Assembly: GCA_013146195.2 (NCBI GenBank)
Contig: CM028377.1
Coordinates: forward strand, 9,028,239 to 9,092,238
Source: Codonopsis lanceolata
Lineage: Eukaryota; Streptophyta; Magnoliopsida; Asterales; Campanulaceae
Length of the DNA stretch: 64,000 nt
Reading direction: 5' to 3'
In this document: positions 58,489 to 64,000 of the stretch, one piece after another
How the letters are laid out: the number at the start of each line of letters is the position of its first letter
Numbering within the stretch: the stretch's first letter is position 1
Position numbers and translations under genes: made by a program
The notes under the pieces: model-generated
The model's database searches: none
Told to the model about the DNA's origin: nothing
What the model saw: the letters and a program-made list of their open reading frames with translations, nothing else

Positions 58489-60262
58489 TGAGGTTCCTGA
58501 TGTGCTCCGCGCCGCGCGCCCTTGGATAGGTGCGGCGTGCAGGATGCGGACACCACCGCCTCGCTCCACCCTCCCTTGTTTAGGGAAGACGAAATCCAAA
58601 GTGCGAGAGGAGTGTCTATGTTAGCACGTTGGAATGTGCCTCGGTTGCCTTGAGTGGATTTTGTATCCAAAATGGGAACTAAAGGTTTCTCATGTCGTTA
58701 TCCCTTATTTCGGGGATAACAGGATATGGGAATGCATTACCTTTCCATTCTCATTCTCCCCTTTTATTTTTCAGGGGAAAATTGAGAAGTGTAAGAAAAG
58801 ATATTGCGACGCCCCCACTTATGGATTTATTAAAATAGCCTTATGGCCCAATCAGATCGCTATGAGAGCTATGGGTTCCCCGTATCAAGTTATCCCTTGT
58901 TTAGGGGATACCAGATATGGGAATACATCACCCCTCCATTCCCGTGATCTCCGTTTTTAGGGAGAACATGAAAGTGCAAAGAGGGAATATTGCGAGGCCC
59001 CACCGATCTCGAAAGTTTTAGAGTCGCCACCTTTATTTTAAGGCAAAAATAAAGGAAAACCGTAAAAGAAAACCGAGATTTTAGAAAGCGGGTTCGGGGC
59101 TAAGTTACGAGTTGGGAAGGTGCTAGGCACCCAACTCGCCTCTTTCGGTCTCAAACGCTTTTTGGTCAAGTATGCTCATTGTTATATTAATCTAGCAAAT
59201 AAATAAGGTCTTATTTTGACAAGGGAAAATTAAATGTATACATTCGTGGCTACATTATTTACTGACTCGCAGCCTCCTTCCAATAATTACAAACATATTT
59301 AAGAATATTTGGCCATTATAACGGCTCTTTTTACATAATATTTTCTAATCTAATCCGGCAAAGACAACGGCTTATATTGGCTACATTGTGCCGGATTTAA
59401 AATACAATTTTTGAAAAATAAGTAAAAGGAAAAAATACAAATGAAATAAAAATACGCCTTAAAGGTATTACCTTTAGAGCGGTGGTGTCGCCTGTCCTCT
59501 TCTGAGAGGGAGTCTTTTTGTTTTGAATTGAACCGGATGGTCGCTTGATTTGATTGATGTTTGAAGTTTGGGCTTATCAACGGGCGAGTGACGCTTTATT
59601 TGGGTAGGTTTTGGCTTTTTTGGGCGGAACCTAGACTTAAGTTTTGACTTTTTAGCTCGTTACTCGGGCGTAGTAATCGGCTTATTTTGGGATTTTGGGG
59701 GATTTGAGGTGGACACCTAACAACTAGGCTAGGGATCACTTATAACCTATGAGTTTTTTATTTGGCAGAGTTTGGACGGGGTTTGGAGATTATATGGGCT
59801 TCCACTCACCTATCTCGCACCTCTCGTACTAAGTGTATCGAAAGATCGCAGAAGCAGAGCTTCGCTGCGATAAAAATTTTGCGTAAACTGAACGAGTGAA
59901 ATGAGAGGCCGGGGGTCTCTATTTATAGCAGTGCCTGAGGACGCGGCTGGAATTCTTTCATTTGTTCTCCGTGCATTGGTCGCTTGTACCGCGTGCTTCA
60001 GAACTTGTACCAAATTGAGCGCAAGAGAGAACATGAAGAAAGCTTGGTGCGGCCATGCTTGCTTGGTGCGGCACTGCAATTATTGGCGGCACCACCACCT
60101 TTTGCAACTTTGAAAATTTTGCACTTTAGCCCCTGCAGCAGTTTCGCATCCCTTTTCCTTTTCGCATTTTTGACTTCTGCAACTTGACATTTGTTAAGTT
60201 TTAACAGTTCTTGATATTTTATGTCAGTCACATACCAGGGGTACGAAATTGGGGTGTCTACA
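58489..60262 (-). mobile_element. 3' LTR of Tat element F
   Basis: TGTAGACACCCCAATTTCG on the - strand at 60262 down to ...GGAACCTCA at 58489, 1774 bp. It is closely related to LTR D. Its outer edge cuts LTR E, with caccg (58484-58488) as the presumed target copy. TATAAATA lies at 59920-59927 (- strand). A tract of the form gagcccctcaacgatgg adjoins it on the right, so the body of F lies to the right, beyond the window. Confidence 0.85.
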
Positions 60263-60501
60263 GAGCCCCTCAACGATGGAGTCTACGGATAACCTTACGG
60301 CTTACTGAGTAGACGAACATCGTTGATAAACAAGAGACTCTCCAATTTCGTTCAATTAAGAACGGGAGAATGCAATTGGTAGCAGTTATAATGCACAGTG
60401 AACATGCTATCCAAACTCTATAACCTAGACATTTTTAGTCGGTTATAAAAAGTTATCGCAGTTTTAAGCAGATATGAATTTAATGTGCTCTGATGGTCGG
60501 A

Positions 60502-60558
60502 CCTACTAATGTAGGCTGCCTACGTATTCCTTATTAAAGGAAATCAAACCAAGCGTAG
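60502..60558. promoter_or_regulatory. Three-stem hairpin module in element F, copy 1
   Basis: Stem 1 is CCTAC/GTAGG (60502-60506, 60511-60515). Stem 2 is CTACG/CGTAG (60520-60524, 60554-60558). Stem 3 is TTCCTT/AAGGAA (60527-60532, 60537-60542). Stem 3 differs from B (ATCCC/GGGAT) on both sides yet still pairs. Confidence 0.6.
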
Positions 60559-60694
60559 TTCAGGCCAAAACCTTAAACTACAATGGAAAAAGATGTTTGT
60601 GTTTTCGAAAAAGCCGTATTCTTCCGGTCCGAAACCGTTGTCAAATACGGTATGAAGATTTGAATGTTTTTTTTACCACCTTTCAACCCAGTAA

Positions 60695-61015
60695 AGACCT
60701 TGTAGTTGAAACGTGTTAAGAAAAATTTTCTAATTATGTCTGGGCCTTGATCGCTGTCTTGTTTCCAGACATAACCCGAAAACTTTCAAATATCAGAAAA
60801 TTGTGTTTGACTAAAGATCCGTTGCCGAGCACTGCAAATTGCTTTTCTGTTACCACAATTTCAACCGGTCAATACCTTGTAGTTGAAATGTGTTAAGAAA
60901 AATTTTCTAGGTATGTCTGGGCCTTGATCGCTGTCTTGTTTCCAGACATAGCCCGAAAATTTTCAGATATCCAGAAAATTGTGCTTGACTAAAGATCCGT
61001 CGCCGAACACGGCGA
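60695..61015. repeat. Tandem duplication of about 180 bp in element F
   Basis: Two copies of ccttgtagttgaaacgtgtt ... ttgactaaagatccgt (60697-60830 and 60875-61010) with scattered differences. Confidence 0.85.
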
Positions 61016-61393
61016 ATCGATCATTCTTCAAGTATTTTCGAAAATTGTGAAGTGGAAAATATTCTTTTTCCTTCCTCTTTCTTTTTTTTTGTTTTTTTCA
61101 AATATTCCTCTTTTTTGTTTTTGAAATATTCCTCTTTTTTTTTTGTGTTTTTGAAATATTCCTCTTTTTTTTTTTGTTTTTGTTTTTGAAATCAAAACTC
61201 ATTTTGAAAAAGAGTTTTTCTTTTATTAGAAAATAAAACAATTTTTCCTAAAAAGGAAATTATTCTAAAATCAGGGTAGGAATCTGACTGACTTACCTTT
61301 TGTGGTCGCCGTCAGATGGCCGATTCGACATTTCTGCCACTCTTGCTGGGGAATTTATTCTTTTTTTTTCTTTTTCTGATTGTGATGGTCGGA

Positions 61394-61450
61394 CCTACTG
61401 ATGTAGGCTGCCTACGTATTCCCTATTAAAGGAAATCAGACCAAGCGTAG
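61394..61450. promoter_or_regulatory. Three-stem hairpin module in element F, copy 2
   Basis: Stem 1 is CCTAC/GTAGG (61394-61398, 61403-61407). Stem 2 is CTACG/CGTAG (61412-61416, 61446-61450). Stem 3 is TTCC/GGAA within. It is nearly identical to copy 1, about 890 bases further into the element. Confidence 0.55.
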
Positions 61451-61964
61451 TTCGGCCAGATGCCGGGAATTTTATTCTTGCTTGCTCTTTTTTTTTCTTT
61501 TCTTTCGATTTTTTTTTCTTTCTTTTCTTTTCCTTTTCTTTCTTTCTTTTTCTTTTTCTTTTCCTTTGATTCTATTTTTTTTCTTTTTGATTTTTTTTTT
61601 CTTTGATCTGCTGGGGATGTCATTTCTTTTGCCCTTTGGTGAATGGTCGCTTTTTTTTGGTTAACAAAACTAACTTTGTTAACTTTCTGTTAGGCTCAGG
61701 GACCACTTTGGAAACTTTGAAATCTGAGGACTAAAGTACTGCAGCTGCAAACTTTGGAGGGGGAAAAGGGAAAATTCCCTTTTTCCTCCCTTAAGTGACG
61801 AGAATTTTGAGAAAGGAAGCTACTGCTTCTCTTTCTCTCTTCCTTCATTTCTTCACCTGCTGCTTCGCCATAGCCTACTGCCTTCTTCATTTCTTTTTTC
61901 ATTTTTTTCATTTTCGCTCCTTTTCTCGATTTTCTTCCGCCAATCTCAGTGTTTTACTTAGCAG

Positions 61965-62143
61965 ATGGCTTCTTCCTCGCGATCCAGGAAGGGAAAGGCA
62001 CCGATGCGCCCGGAATCTGGTGGTAGGAGGAGGGAACCTCCTAGCTTGGTTCGGAATCGGCTCAATTATACATACTCCAAGGATGATTGGGGCAACCTGG
62101 TGCGAGATCGGGACACCCACATCTCCAATCTTCCTCTAACCAC
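61965..62143 (+). CDS. First exon of antisense ORF in element F
   Basis: ATG at 61965: MASSSRSRKGKAPMRPESGG ... YTYSKDDWGNLVRDRDTHIS NLPLTT, then CTGTAAGA, a good splice donor. The next frame-continuing text is low-complexity, which supports an exon ending here. It is homologous to 56104-55907, with changes in the middle but a conserved start and end, as expected for a selected protein. It starts about 1.70 kb from the 3' LTR of F and is antisense to F. The downstream exons are not identified. Family unknown; it may be the start of an extra-ORF protein of the plant-mobile-domain type. Confidence 0.55.
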
Positions 62144-63508
62144 TGTAAGATTTTTCTTTTCAAGCAATTTTCCTGGATATTTCTCAGATCTGCTAAATTC
62201 CTGCACTGTTTGGGACTTTTGGAGCACTCTTGACTTTGTTAGTGATGTATATGCATGTCCTATTTATGCCTAAATGATGCAATTGAGTGATAATGTATGT
62301 AATTTCTATGATTTATTTTTGCGATGCATAATTTGAAATAGTGGTCACTATTTGACCCTACTATGCATGATTTATGTTCTAAATGCAAATGGGGCTATAT
62401 GATGCATGTTTTACACTAAATCACATTTTTGCATGCAATAGAATGGCGAAACGGAATATTCGGAGTATAAATTTAATTTTTCCGAGACGCTTTTCGGGCA
62501 TATTTTCGGATAAAAACAGGACAAAACAGATATTTTTCATGCCCTTAGACTTATTTTCCAAGCATGCAAATGCTGCAGGGGTATAGTAAATACCACAAAG
62601 ATATTTATTTTGATGATTGGTGGTACTTTACCTCCTTTTTTGTCGTACCTCTATGGCAGCTTATTGGACAAATGAAATGCAAAATATGAATGCATGAATT
62701 ATTTGATTTGATGCAGATGCAATGTAGAATACGTATGAGATGATGCATGAATTTTTCACATTTTATCATGCACATGACAAATGCAGTTATAATATGTACG
62801 TTAAGATGCAAAATTAATTACATATATGAATTGCTTGTTGTGTTTTTTTTTATGATTTTTTTTTTAATGATTTTATGGATTTTGAAAAAGAATGATTTTT
62901 ATGTATATGTTAATTTATGCACATGTATGAAAATGGTATGTAACAATTTAAAGAATTATTTATTTTCTTTTTGTTATGAACAAGATTTTTTTTTGTTTTT
63001 GTTTTTGTTTTTTTTATATTTTTGCTAAAAGAATTTATTGTAAAAAAATGAAGTATAAAACATGCGATATGTTCATTATTTATTTTAAGGACTGTGCAGA
63101 GAAGGAAATTAGGGTAGAGATCTTACCTCTATTTTTTCTTTCGTGTTCGGAGGCGGCTCGGTCGGCCCGAGTGAGGGTGGTGGCCTTCCAGCCCCGTCCC
63201 GAGCACATTAGCCTTTGACTTCCTGCGAACATTAGTATTTCTTTCTTTTTTTGCATTTTTTTTCTTATTTTTATTCTTTTGCATATATATTTTTTTTCTG
63301 TAAAAGAAATCTGTACAAACATTATGAAATAATGCAATATAATGTATATGATGCAATATGTTACACATGCAAAAATAAATTCACACAGAAAATAAAACTA
63401 TACCAAACATCTAAAATGTAATGGCACGTTGTATTTTGAAGAAAGGGATTTTTGAGAATACACCTTTGGATAAGAACGGGCTTTTCGGGTGATATCGGAA
63501 TGGAAAGA
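62144..63508 (+). other. AT-rich region downstream of the antisense exon
   Basis: Probable intron or untranslated sequence: poly-T runs, many atgcat and atgatgca words. A short GC-rich island (63148-63215, cggctcggtcggcccgag) could be an exon, but no convincing frame or family is seen. Confidence 0.35.
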
Positions 63509-64000
63509 TGTGAGAACCCAAACCCATTACTTGCATTACTTGTCTTGTACCTTAACAACATGATTGTATTATGCCTTAACATGTTAGATACTCCTAATTG
63601 TTCATGTCATACTCATATGAGAGTATTATGTGCCTAGTTGCTTGAAAGCCTTTCTTGCATTGCTTGCCCTGCCTTGTACCGTGAGTGTTTGCCTTAGCAT
63701 GATAGCACTCGACCGAGACTTGTTATAGTTCTATTGTCCATCATAGATGACCTAGAACGTTCACCTTGATCATAGTAGGCTTGATTGGAAGTTTGGAAAC
63801 CTTCTTGCTTTGTTTTGGCCTTAGCGATTTCCCTCTTTCTCCGCTTTTGCGTATTTCGTTTTAGGTGCGATATGTTCATTGAGTTCCCGGCCTTGTATTG
63901 AACTCTTAACCATGGTTAAACAAGCCTTTTCCATGCCCAAGATATCTTAGTTCATTGACGTTTGATCCGGGTTTGATTCGTCAACCAATCGTCGCTTGAC
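63509..64000 (+). mobile_element. Tekay-type LTR J, 5' start, runs off the window
   Basis: TGTGAGAACCCAAACCCATT begins at 63509 and the first 130 bases match the complement of 10161-10030 in LTR H. The five bases before it are aaaga. Whether it is a full element or solo LTR lies outside the window. Confidence 0.8.

Larger units (their letters stand above)
60263..61964 (-). mobile_element. 3' region of element F
   Basis: Non-coding. It contains two copies of the hairpin module (60502-60558, 61394-61450), a tandem duplication at 60700-61020, T-rich and poly-TTTC runs (61070-61190, 61480-61610) and the upstream region of the antisense exon. No tandem satellite like those of B, C or E is present. 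Confidence 0.65.

Noticed and set aside
61426..61664. Lysine/glutamate- or Phe-rich ORFs
   Set aside because: Low-complexity TTTC/TTTTC runs in the 3' region of F.

Overview
This window is nuclear DNA from a flowering plant, most likely a eudicot with a large, repeat-rich genome. I see no intact host gene, no rRNA or tRNA gene and no CRISPR array. Almost every base belongs to LTR retrotransposons of three Ty3/gypsy lineages plus small non-autonomous elements. The lineages are: Athila-type, with primer binding sites (PBS) complementary to tRNA-Asp and LTRs starting TGATRA; Tekay/Del-type chromoviruses, with LTRs of about 3-4 kb starting TGTRA or TGTGAG and a tRNA-iMet-like PBS; and Tat/Ogre-type, with LTRs of 1.3-1.8 kb starting TGTAGACACCCC, a PBS of the TGGCAACTCTGC type, very long 3' untranslated regions with satellite arrays, and antisense extra ORFs. 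I give the elements letters A to K. The species cannot be named from this sequence.

Positions 1-13744: an internally deleted Athila-type element (A, + strand) runs from a truncated 5' LTR (1-926), through PBS and leader, directly into its 3' region (10162-11370) and an LTR at 11371-13388. That LTR is followed by a second PBS and leader, so A is part of a tandem arrangement sharing one LTR. A Tekay-type solo LTR (H, 1533-10161) sits in A with a perfect TAGCA target duplication. H is itself split by a Tat-type element (D, 2946-8641, - strand) that keeps its 5' LTR, PBS, leader and frameshifted gag but has lost pol and its 3' LTR.

Positions 13745-20779: another Athila-like element (I, + strand) begins inside the second leader and stops at a 100-base assembly gap (15824-15923). 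Beyond the gap lies a - strand Tekay element (G) with decayed gag, PBS and a full 5' LTR (17001-20779).

Positions 20780-58488: the oldest host of this part appears to be a + strand Tat element (E). It consists of a decayed integrase (20815-21690), a 3' untranslated region that resumes at 47606, antisense coding remnants (48388-56104), a 44-bp satellite (56592-57620), a polypurine tract and the start of its 3' LTR (57854). Inside E sits a complete - strand Tat element B (21781-47605) with both LTRs and a perfect AAAGG target duplication. B has lost pol. Its gag holds a third Tat element C (27518-42734, essentially non-coding), a 602-bp hAT element with a perfect 8-bp duplication and a SINE-like insertion. 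C contains an Athila fragment carrying protease and a 3' LTR (30927-35664) and a solo LTR with perfect TTTTC duplications (37227-38968). A Tekay 3' LTR (K, 51375-55397) also interrupts E, and three Stowaway MITEs are present.

Positions 58489-64000: a further - strand Tat element (F) has its 3' LTR at 58489-60262. Its 3' region carries an antisense first exon (61965-62143) homologous to one in E. A + strand Tekay LTR (J) begins at 63509 and runs off the window.

The most interesting signals are: a three-stem hairpin module with compensatory changes about 170-300 bases from the 3' LTR of B, C and F; antisense ORFs starting the same distance from the 3' LTR in E and F, with upstream DNA resembling LTR U3; GC-rich inverted repeats that keep their position but not their sequence in LTR U3 regions; and unrelated satellites of nearly equal period (43 and 44 bp) in Tat 3' regions.
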